Positions 57,428 through 64,000 of a DNA stretch of 64,000 nucleotides are shown here, piece by piece. The stretch is from JAEMQF01 sp049297615. Lineage in GTDB: Bacteria > Pseudomonadota > Gammaproteobacteria > Burkholderiales > Burkholderiaceae_C. The stretch spans positions 1 to 64,000 of the forward strand of contig JBAQUQ010000047.1 of the NCBI GenBank assembly GCA_049297615.1, given 5' to 3'. Numbering within the stretch: the stretch's first letter is position 1; the number at the start of each line of letters is the position of its first letter. The position numbers were made by a program, and so were the translations under genes. The notes beneath the pieces were generated by a model. It was not told where the DNA came from. It was given only the letters and a program-made list of their open reading frames with translations, and did not search any database.

Positions 57428-59518
57428 ATGAACACCAGCATCGTCCATGGCGCCTGCCCGCATGATTGCCCCGACACCTGCGCGTTGCGAATCACGGTGC
57501 AGGACGGGCGAGCGATCAAGGTGCAGGGCGACCCTGATCACCCGCCGACGCACGGCTCGCTGTGTACCAAAGTTTCGCGTTATCCCGAGCGCACTTACCA
57601 CCCCGAGCGTGTGCTGACGCCCCTCAAGCGGATCGGCCCCAAAGGCAGCGGTCAATTCGCACCGGTCAGTTGGGATGAGGCGTTGGGCGACATCGCTGTG
57701 CGGTTGCGCGACATCGCGGCCCGTGGCCCTGATTCGGCGCAGGCCATCGTTCCCTACAGCTACGCCGGCACGATGGGTCTGGTGCAAGGCGAAAGCATGG
57801 CGGCGCGTTTTTTCAACAGAATAGGGGCATCGCTGCTCGACAGAACCATCTGTTCGTCGGCCGGCGGCGAAGCACTCGTCGCTACTTACGGCGCCAAGAT
57901 CGGCATGCACGTCGAGAACTATGCGACAGCGAAGTTGATCCTGATCTGGGGCAGCAACTCAATCGCGTCGAACCTGCATTTCTGGACCTTCGCACAGGAG
58001 GCCAAGCGCAACGGAGCCAAGCTGATTTGCATCGACCCGCGCAAGACGGAAACTGCCGACAAGTGCCATGAGCACATCGCGCTGCTGCCGGGCACCGACG
58101 GCGCGCTGGCTCTGGCGATCATGCACGAGCTGATCGCCAACGACTGGCTGGACCACGACTACATCGAACGGTACACCCAAGGATGGCCGAAACTTCTCGA
58201 ACGCGCCCTGCAATGGTCGCCTGAACGTGCGGCGCAGGTGTGCGGCATCGGTGTCGATCAAGTGCGCCAGCTGGCGCGCGACTACGGCACGATCAAGCCC
58301 GCAGCGATCCGCCTGAACTACGGGATGCAAAGAGTGCGCGGTGGCGGCAATGCGGTGCGTCTCGTGGCCATCTTGCCCTGCCTGATCGGCGCTTGGCGCG
58401 TGGCTGCGGGCGGCATGCTGTTGTCGGCGGCGGGTTGGTTCAACGCCGCGCGCGACGACGCGGCACTTCAGCGTCCCGATTTGTTGGGCGCTCGTCGGCC
58501 GCGCACGATCAACATGAGCACGATCGGCGACGACTTGCTGCGCGGGCCCGATGAGCGGCTGCCGAACGGAGCGAAATTCGGCCCGAAGATCGAAGCCCTG
58601 ATCGTCTACAACAGCAACCCCGTCGCGGTGGCGCCTGAGTCGCCCAAGGTAGTGCGGGGATTCAAGCGCGACGACCTTCTTACCGTCGTGCTCGAGCATT
58701 TCCTGACTGACACCGCCGACCATGCCGACTATGTACTGCCGGCGACGACCCAGCTCGAGCACCTCGACGTTCACATCTCCTATGGCCACTCCTACGTGAT
58801 GATCAATGAGGCGGCGATCGCACCGCTGGGCCAGGCACGTACCAACACGCAGATCTTTCGCGATCTGGCCCAGCGCATGGGTTTCGACGAGCCCTGTTTT
58901 TCCGACAGCGACGAGACCTTGGCGCGTTGTGCACTGAATGCTCGAGTGGATTTCGCTGCCTTGCGCGAGCGCGGCTGGGTCAAACTGGATCTGCCTGACG
59001 CACCCTTTGCCCGCGGTGGGTTTGCCACCCCAAGCGGCAAATGCGTCATCGATTCGCCGCAATATGGCGTGCCCGACCACGTGCCGAACTACGAATCGGC
59101 AAGCAGTACCCCCGAACTGGCGCGGCGCTACCCGCTGGCGATGATTTCGCCGCCCGCGCGAAACTTCCTCAACTCGACCTTTGTCAACGTGAAGAGCCTG
59201 CGCGATATCGAGGCCGAGCCTGTGCTCGAAATCCACGAGGCCGACGCGCATGCGCGTGGCATCACCACGGGCCAGCAGGTGTGCGTCTTCAATGAGCGCG
59301 GCAGCACGCGGTGCAGGGCGCTGGTCAGCCCGCGCGCGCGGCCAGGGGTCCTCAACGGCTTGGGCATCTGGTGGCGCAAGCTCGGCGCGGATGGCACGAA
59401 TGTCAACGAGGTCACGCATCAGCGCCTCACCGACATCGGCCGCGCACCGAGCTTTTACGACTGTCTGGTTGACGTGACGCCGCTGCTGGACAAGCGGCCA
59501 CACCACGCGGCACCGTGA
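57428..59518 (+). CDS. Molybdopterin-dependent oxidoreductase (DMSO-reductase superfamily)
   Basis: 696 residues. The N-terminal [4Fe-4S] motif is CPHDCPDTC (Cys10, 14, 18) with the fourth Cys in GSLCTK (about 46). RTICSSAGGEAL lies where the Mo-ligand Cys/Ser/Sec loop is expected. IWGSNSIASNLHFW and the C-terminal molydopterin-dinucleotide domain follow. No Tat signal, so likely cytoplasmic. No partner subunit genes are adjacent. Substrate unknown. The next gene starts on its stop (GTGA). Confidence 0.92.
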   Translation: MNTSIVHGACPHDCPDTCALRITVQDGRAIKVQGDPDHPPTHGSLCTKVSRYPERTYHPERVLTPLKRIGPKGSGQFAPVSWDEALGDIAVRLRDIAARGPDSAQAIVPYSYAGTMGLVQGESMAARFFNRIGASLLDRTICSSAGGEALVATYGAKIGMHVENYATAKLILIWGSNSIASNLHFWTFAQEAKRNGAKLICIDPRKTETADKCHEHIALLPGTDGALALAIMHELIANDWLDHDYIERYTQGWPKLLERALQWSPERAAQVCGIGVDQVRQLARDYGTIKPAAIRLNYGMQRVRGGGNAVRLVAILPCLIGAWRVAAGGMLLSAAGWFNAARDDAALQRPDLLGARRPRTINMSTIGDDLLRGPDERLPNGAKFGPKIEALIVYNSNPVAVAPESPKVVRGFKRDDLLTVVLEHFLTDTADHADYVLPATTQLEHLDVHISYGHSYVMINEAAIAPLGQARTNTQIFRDLAQRMGFDEPCFSDSDETLARCALNARVDFAALRERGWVKLDLPDAPFARGGFATPSGKCVIDSPQYGVPDHVPNYESASSTPELARRYPLAMISPPARNFLNSTFVNVKSLRDIEAEPVLEIHEADAHARGITTGQQVCVFNERGSTRCRALVSPRARPGVLNGLGIWWRKLGADGTNVNEVTHQRLTDIGRAPSFYDCLVDVTPLLDKRPHHAAP

Positions 59519-60627
59519 CGCGCTGGGGTCGTGTGGCCGGTGTGGCAGCGGGTGTGACAGGAATGGGGCTAGTAGGCGCCTGTCTGCTCGCCGCAGTGGT
59601 CTGCGCCACCTCAGGCTGCAGTGCGCTCGCCTACTACGCGCAGTCGGTGAACGGCCACCTTGACCTGGTGCAGCGCGCCCGGCCGGTACCGGAGTGGCTT
59701 GCCGACACGAAGACCAGCGACAAACTCAAGCAACGCCTGGCATTGAGCCAACATATTCGCGACTTCGCCGTGCGCGAACTCGGATTGCCCGACAACGCGA
59801 GCTACCGCCGATATGCCGACTTGCAGCGCAGCGCGGCCCTGTGGAATGTCGTGGCAGCGCCGGAGTTGAGCCTGACGCTCGAGACATGGTGTTTCCCCGT
59901 TGTCGGCTGCGTGAGTTATCGCGGCTACTTCGATCGAGCTGCTGCCGACACTCCTGCAGCAGAGTTGCGCGCCCGCGGGCTGGAGGTGAATGTCTATGCG
60001 GTGCCTGCATATTCGACGCTGGGTAAGTTGCCATTTGATGCGCTTGCGGACCCGCTTCTAAACACGTTCATCGACTATCCGGAAGGTGAACTGGCTCGGC
60101 TCATCTTCCACGAGCTTGCGCATCAGGTGGCGTATGCGAGGGATGACACCGCATTCAACGAGTCGTTCGCCGCTGCCGTAGAGAGGATTGGCAGTGCGCG
60201 TTGGTTCAGCGAACCTCAACGCAACGCAGCACGCGATGAGTTCCAGCGCGCAGAGGAGCGTCGACATCAGTTTCGAACACTGACCCAGTCTTTTCGCAAT
60301 CGTCTGAATGTTCTTTACGAGTCGTCGGCACCGGACAGCGAGAAGCGCAGTGCCAAAGCCATTGTGATGACGCAATTGCGCGCCGACTACGAGCAACTCA
60401 AGACGCAGCGCTGGGGCGGGTATTCAGGGTACGACAACTGGTTCGCGCACGCCAACAATGCTTCATTCGGTGTGCTCGCGGCGTACAACGAACTGGTGCC
60501 GGCCTTCGAGCGATTGTTCGAGCGCCAGGGGCGTGACTTCCCACGGTTTTATGCCGAAGTGCAGCGACTCGCGGCGCTGCCCAAACAAGAACGCCACGCT
60601 GCATTGAGCGCGGCTTCAGCAGACTGA
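59515..60627 (+). CDS. Predicted lipoprotein aminopeptidase (COG4324 type)
   Basis: 370 residues with a lipoprotein-type N-terminus (hydrophobic 7-33, Cys35 in TSGC) and a gluzincin motif HELAH (199-203) with a further Glu in FNESFAAAVE. Matches the family of predicted zinc aminopeptidases of proteobacteria. Start GTG at 59515 overlaps the preceding stop by 4 bp, but no functional link to a molybdenum enzyme is evident. Likely periplasm-facing. Confidence 0.85.
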   Translation: MTRWGRVAGVAAGVTGMGLVGACLLAAVVCATSGCSALAYYAQSVNGHLDLVQRARPVPEWLADTKTSDKLKQRLALSQHIRDFAVRELGLPDNASYRRYADLQRSAALWNVVAAPELSLTLETWCFPVVGCVSYRGYFDRAAADTPAAELRARGLEVNVYAVPAYSTLGKLPFDALADPLLNTFIDYPEGELARLIFHELAHQVAYARDDTAFNESFAAAVERIGSARWFSEPQRNAARDEFQRAEERRHQFRTLTQSFRNRLNVLYESSAPDSEKRSAKAIVMTQLRADYEQLKTQRWGGYSGYDNWFAHANNASFGVLAAYNELVPAFERLFERQGRDFPRFYAEVQRLAALPKQERHAALSAASAD

Positions 60628-60645
60628 GCGATGAGAAGCGGCTCG

Positions 60646-60748
60646 GGCCGCTGACAGCCGCGCCGTCCAGCAACGGCCGCTTCCACTCGGCTATCTGGGT
60701 CGGGTGCAGTTCGAACTCCTTGCACAACGGCGCCATCGGTTGGTCCTC
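60646..60748 (-). pseudogene. Remnant of an IS3-family transposase OrfA
   Basis: On the minus strand the frame reads EDQPMAPLCKEFELHPTQIAEWKRPLL-type sequence for about 34 codons, preceded by an in-frame stop. This is the helix-turn-helix portion of IS3-family OrfA proteins (LCKEFELHPTQIAEWKR is near-diagnostic). No start, no OrfB and no inverted repeats are seen, so only a short fragment survives. Confidence 0.7.
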
Positions 60749-61045
60749 TCACACGGCGGCCAAGAACCATTCGAGCCTTGAAAGCCGGAACGAGCGTTCG
60801 CCGTGTGCAGCGCGCTGATTTCCTGACCAGCGAAAACTCCCTCTCGCCGCACCGCCCTCGGCCCAGCTACATGCCCGGATTCGCCACTTGTCGCGCTGTT
60901 CAGACTTGCGACGCCACCTCTGTCGGTGAGGTCTCGCGCGTTCGGTGCGTCGCCTCATTGCGCCGCGGGGGCCGGCGAAATCGCTCGAACTCCAGCCTTG
61001 AGCGGCCGCCTTCGGAAAAGGCTGTTGCTCCATCGTCTGACTCAG

Positions 61046-61074
61046 TTGAAACTCAATCGGGGCGCAAGTATCAG
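61046..61074 (+). promoter_or_regulatory. Candidate promoter of the PTS genes
   Basis: TTGAAA (61046-61051) and TATCAG (61069-61074) are spaced by 17 bp, and lie 70 bp upstream of the IIA start codon in an otherwise gene-free stretch. A plausible sigma-70 promoter for the IIA-HPr-EI unit. Confidence 0.45.
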
Positions 61075-61143
61075 GGAATAGATCAGCGCAGCGTTAGCGT
61101 GAGGCGGCTGCGACAAACGCCGTGAAGTGTCGATAATCTGGCC

Positions 61144-61587
61144 ATGCCGGGATTGATGATCATTGCCCACACGCCCTTGGCTTCTTCACTGAAGGCCGTG
61201 GCCGAGCATGCGTATCCGGAGTGCAGAGGCTTGATTGAAGCTTTGGACGTCTCTCCGGACGACGGTTTCGAGAAGCTCGAGGCCACCGCGCGCGCTATGT
61301 TGCAGCGGGTCCGGGATCCTGACGCGCTCGTCTTCACTGACGTGTTCGGCGCCACGCCTTGCAATGTGGCGCAGCGCTTGGCGGATGGCGTTCACGTCAA
61401 GGTCATATCGGGCGTCAACGTTCCGATGCTTTGGCGCACGTTGTGCTATGAGCACGAACCGCTCGACGCCCTTGCGATCCGAGCGATGACCGGCGCGACT
61501 CAAGGCGTTATTGCGTTGGAAAACGCCAAATCCCAGGGTCCGGTATTGGGCATTGGCGGTGATGATCAAGAAGAACATCAGGATTAG
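61144..61587 (+). CDS. PTS IIA component, mannose family
   Basis: 147-residue EIIA-Man-type domain with the phospho-acceptor His9 in LMIIAHTPLASS and the family segments DVFGATPCNVA and ISGVNVPML. Accepts phosphate from HPr. There are no IIB, IIC or IID sugar-permease genes nearby, so a regulatory role is inferred. Its 3' end overlaps the HPr gene by 26 bp. Confidence 0.92.
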   Translation: MPGLMIIAHTPLASSLKAVAEHAYPECRGLIEALDVSPDDGFEKLEATARAMLQRVRDPDALVFTDVFGATPCNVAQRLADGVHVKVISGVNVPMLWRTLCYEHEPLDALAIRAMTGATQGVIALENAKSQGPVLGIGGDDQEEHQD

Positions 61588-61831
61588 CAACAAGCTCGGG
61601 CTGCACGCGCGCGCTTCGGCCAAGCTGACGAAGTTGGCCGGCCGTTTTCAGTGCGAAATTCATTTGACGCGCAAGGACCGCCGCGTCAATGCGAAGAGCA
61701 TCATGGGTGTCATGATGCTCGCCGCCGGCCTGGGCAGCGAGATTGAAATCGAGGCCCTAGGTGTGGACGAGCAAGCGGCGATTGACGCGCTCTTTGCAAT
61801 GATCAACGAGAAGTTCGGCGAAACCGAATAG
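61562..61831 (+). CDS. ptsH: Phosphocarrier protein HPr
   Basis: 89 residues with the active-site His15 in LGLHARASAK and the regulatory Ser46 in NAKSIMGVMML, the site used by HPr kinase/phosphorylase. Transfers phosphate from EI to the IIA protein. Translation starts inside the IIA gene (26-bp overlap), indicating coupled expression. Confidence 0.96.
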   Translation: MIKKNIRISNKLGLHARASAKLTKLAGRFQCEIHLTRKDRRVNAKSIMGVMMLAAGLGSEIEIEALGVDEQAAIDALFAMINEKFGETE

Positions 61832-61944
61832 TCTGCAGTGACTGGGATGCCGCGAAACACCGCGCCGGCGAACAATCCGTGTGGACCCAGCAAAGGGGCC
61901 GCAAGCAGGGAATCTTCAAGCAGGCGCTGCTAGCATCGCGGGTC

Positions 61945-63759
61945 ATGAGCATCCAACTCTTCGGTCTACCGGTGTCACGAGGCGTCGCGATCGGCCGAGC
62001 GGTGCTGGTGGCATCGAGTCGTGTCGATGTGGCTCACTATTTCATCGATGTTCAGCGAGTGGAGTCCGAAATTGCGCGCCTTCGACAGGCACGTGACATC
62101 GTCGCCGAGGAATTGAGCTTGCTGCAACGCGCTCTGCCCGCGGATGCGCCGGGTGAGCTTTCCGCGCTGTTGGACGTGCACTTGATGCTACTGCACGACG
62201 ATGCGCTCACAACCGCCACCAAACATTGGATCGAAGAACGCCACTACAACGCTGAATGGGCGTTGTCGGCGCAGCTCGAAGTCCTGGCACGTCAGTTCGA
62301 CGAAATGGAGGACGACTACTTGCGCGAGCGCAAGGCCGACCTCGAACAGGTCGTCGAGCGGATGCTGCGTGCGATGGTGCGAAGTGCAGCCCCCGATTCT
62401 GGTCGCAAGAAGGGAAGGGCGGCAGGGGAAATTGCCGGCGAAGGCCCCCTGGTCCTCGTTGCGAACGACGTCGCCCCGGCCGACATGTTGCAGTTCAAAA
62501 GGAGCGTGTTCATCGGCTTCATCACTGATGTCGGCGGCAGAACCTCCCACACTGCCATCGTTGCGCGCAGCATGGACATTCCGGCGGTCGTGGGGGCGCG
62601 CGAGGCGAGTCGCATCATCCGGCAAGACGACTGGGTCGTGATCGACGGCGATGCCGGGGTCGTCATCGTCAATCCCTCGCCGATTCTTCTTGAAGAGTAT
62701 CGCTTTCGGCAACGCCAAAGTGGGGTAGAGCGCGAGCGATTGTCACGCCTGCGCCATACGCCGGCAGTTACGCTCGACGGCGAGCGCGTCGAACTCTTGG
62801 CGAATATCGAATTGCCCGGCGATGCGAGTTCGGCACTGGCTGCGGGGGCGGTCGGCGTAGGCTTGTTTCGCAGTGAGTTTCTGTTCATGAATCGTGCAGG
62901 CGATCTGCCCGGCGAGGACGAGCAGTTCGAGGCCTATCGCACTGCCGTGCAGGCGATGAATGGCTTGCCGGTGACGATTCGCACGGTCGATATCGGCGCG
63001 GACAAACCCACGGATCGCTTGACGGTCAGCGAGTTGCGCCATGAGCATGCGCTCAATCCCGCCATGGGGCTGCGCGCGATACGCTGGAGCCTGTCGGAAC
63101 CGGGGATGTTCCGCCAACAGTTGCGCGCGATTTTGCGGGCAAGTGCTTTCGGCAAAGTTCGGATCCTCATCCCGATGGTGGCACATGTCAGTGAAGTCCG
63201 ACATACGTTGGACACCTTGGCGCGTGCAAAGCAGCAACTGGACGAAACGGGAAGGGCGTATAGCGAGGTGGAAGTGGGCGCGATGATCGAAGTACCCGCG
63301 GCCGCTCTGGTGCTGCCGGTTTTTCTGAAGTACTTCGATTTTGTGTCCATCGGGACTAACGATCTGATCCAGTACACGCTAGCGATCGATCGCGCAGACG
63401 AATCTGTCGCCCACCTGTATGACCCATGGCATCCCGCAGTGCTGCAACTCGTCGCCGTTACGATTCGCCAGGCAAGCGTCGCCAAGCGCGGCGTCAGCGT
63501 CTGCGGGGAAATGGCAGGTGATCCTGCGTTCACTGAACTGTTGCTGGCGATGGGCCTGCGCAGTTTTTCGATGCACCCGACGCAGATCGCCGCCGTGAAG
63601 CAGCGCATCCTGCGAACGGATACTCGACGTTGGGCGTCCTCGTTGCCTGAGATCCTCGAGTCAGAAAATCCGGAAGGTCGATTTTTGGCTGCGTTGCAGG
63701 CGATCACGACCTCACAGCCCGAGCCCCTTCTACGCCGCGGCGGGAAGGGCCCATCATGA
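61945..63759 (+). CDS. ptsI: Phosphoenolpyruvate-protein phosphotransferase (EI)
   Basis: Takes phosphate from PEP to HPr. 604 residues: the phosphorylated His202 in GGRTSHTAIVARSM, the PEP-binding barrel with TVDIGADKP and GTNDLIQYTLAIDR, and the catalytic Cys520 in GVSVCGEMAGD. An in-frame upstream extension to 61879 is not used because MSIQLFGLPVSRG matches family N-termini. Lies 113 bp after ptsH. Confidence 0.96.
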   Translation: MSIQLFGLPVSRGVAIGRAVLVASSRVDVAHYFIDVQRVESEIARLRQARDIVAEELSLLQRALPADAPGELSALLDVHLMLLHDDALTTATKHWIEERHYNAEWALSAQLEVLARQFDEMEDDYLRERKADLEQVVERMLRAMVRSAAPDSGRKKGRAAGEIAGEGPLVLVANDVAPADMLQFKRSVFIGFITDVGGRTSHTAIVARSMDIPAVVGAREASRIIRQDDWVVIDGDAGVVIVNPSPILLEEYRFRQRQSGVERERLSRLRHTPAVTLDGERVELLANIELPGDASSALAAGAVGVGLFRSEFLFMNRAGDLPGEDEQFEAYRTAVQAMNGLPVTIRTVDIGADKPTDRLTVSELRHEHALNPAMGLRAIRWSLSEPGMFRQQLRAILRASAFGKVRILIPMVAHVSEVRHTLDTLARAKQQLDETGRAYSEVEVGAMIEVPAAALVLPVFLKYFDFVSIGTNDLIQYTLAIDRADESVAHLYDPWHPAVLQLVAVTIRQASVAKRGVSVCGEMAGDPAFTELLLAMGLRSFSMHPTQIAAVKQRILRTDTRRWASSLPEILESENPEGRFLAALQAITTSQPEPLLRRGGKGPS

Positions 63760-63870
63760 TGCAAGCGACAACGATGTGGCGGCGCTGGTTGCCCTGCGTG
63801 GTCGGTTCGACCTCGATGCCCGGTGAGGACTGTGTGCACTGATCACTGATTGCTCGCTAACGCAGCGCAA

Positions 63871-63900
63871 TTGACAGCACCGTGAAAAACGTGCCATACT
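63871..63900 (+). promoter_or_regulatory. rRNA operon promoter
   Basis: TTGACA (63871-63876), a perfect -35 hexamer, is followed after 18 bp by CATACT (63895-63900) as -10. The next bases, GACGGAC, form a GC-rich discriminator as in stringently controlled rRNA promoters. It precedes the antitermination leader. Confidence 0.8.
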
Positions 63901-63929
63901 GACGGACTTCGCTGGTTACAGATCAGCGA

Positions 63930-64000
63930 CGCCGCAAGGCGCAGCTCTTTAAAAACTGACAGCCGATAAGTGTGGGCGTTTGGGGTCGAGTGCGACGAAT
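63930..64000 (+). ncRNA. 16S rRNA operon leader with boxB-like hairpin and boxA
   Basis: A boxB-like hairpin CGCC-GCAA-GGCG (63930-63941) is followed by GCTCTTTAAAAA (63944-63955), closely matching the rrn boxA antitermination element, and then ACAGCCGATAAGTGTGGGCGTTTG-like sequence that is typical of the 5' leader of betaproteobacterial 16S rRNA operons. The mature 16S gene must start beyond the right edge of the window. Confidence 0.85.

Larger units (their letters stand above)
60628..61143. other. Gene-poor region with IS3 orfA remnant
   Basis: 516 bp without an intact gene. Its left part carries a decayed IS3-family transposase fragment on the minus strand (separate entry); its right end carries a candidate PTS promoter. 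The middle (about 60770-61040) is GC-rich with several in-frame stops and no recognisable product. Confidence 0.6.

Noticed and set aside
63756..63842. 28-codon open frame overlapping the ptsI stop (ATGA)
   Set aside because: No recognisable product, no own Shine-Dalgarno beyond ptsI, and it lies in the short spacer before the rrn promoter; chance cannot be excluded.

Overview
The window is 64 kb of high-GC chromosomal DNA from a betaproteobacterium, most probably Burkholderiales. The evidence is the gene set and its order: groES-groEL under a CIRCE element next to ubiA, proC-yggS beside pilT-pilU, the rsmI/yraN/diaA/dolP cluster, hemE-priA, a Bug-type solute-binding protein, and a short PTS (IIA-HPr-EI) set in front of an rRNA operon leader. 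Genus cannot be fixed from sequence reading alone. Coding density is high and most of the window is ordinary core genome. No intact mobile element or CRISPR array was seen.

Layout. 1-11 kb: chaperonins, ubiquinone synthesis (ubiA), glutamate dehydrogenase, proline synthesis (proC), PLP homeostasis (yggS), twitching-motility ATPases (pilT, pilU), a 3-hydroxyisobutyrate-type dehydrogenase, then dolP, diaA and yraN facing rsmI. 12-24 kb: D-amino-acid dehydrogenase, AMP nucleosidase, a YHS-like secreted protein, an EF-G-like GTPase converging on prfC, hemE, an origin-like intergenic region, priA and a UPF0149 gene. 24-36 kb: a structured non-coding region ending in a strong terminator, mmsA, a second YHS-like lipoprotein, a Bug protein, PhoX, a putative type II restriction-modification pair whose nuclease gene is coupled to recQ, and a prolyl-oligopeptidase-family protein that has lost its catalytic Ser and His. 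36-47 kb: ssb followed by a MITE-like palindromic element, a PaiB-like protein, a sulfatase, then a catabolic cluster (TRAP transporter, class II aldolase, beta-hydroxyacid dehydrogenase, CoxS/CoxL-type molybdenum hydroxylase). 46-64 kb: zwf, a ferric-iron-type ABC transporter, pgi with a coupled HAD hydrolase, an M14-like DUF2817 protein, an M20 amidohydrolase, a molybdopterin oxidoreductase with a coupled lipoprotein aminopeptidase, an IS3 orfA remnant, the PTS genes, and the promoter and antitermination leader of an rrn operon whose 16S gene lies beyond the right edge.

The clearest functional units are the HrcA/CIRCE-controlled groESL operon, the dolP-diaA-yraN envelope/replication cluster, the 39-47 kb uptake and oxidation cluster (start/stop overlaps suggest co-transcription), the ABC transporter at 48-52 kb, and the PTS phosphorelay without a sugar permease, which points to a regulatory PTS. 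The observations most worth following up are the dead prolyl oligopeptidase homologue, the recQ-coupled restriction module, the orphan structured RNA/terminator upstream of mmsA, and the DnaA-box/IHF/AT-rich region between hemE and priA.
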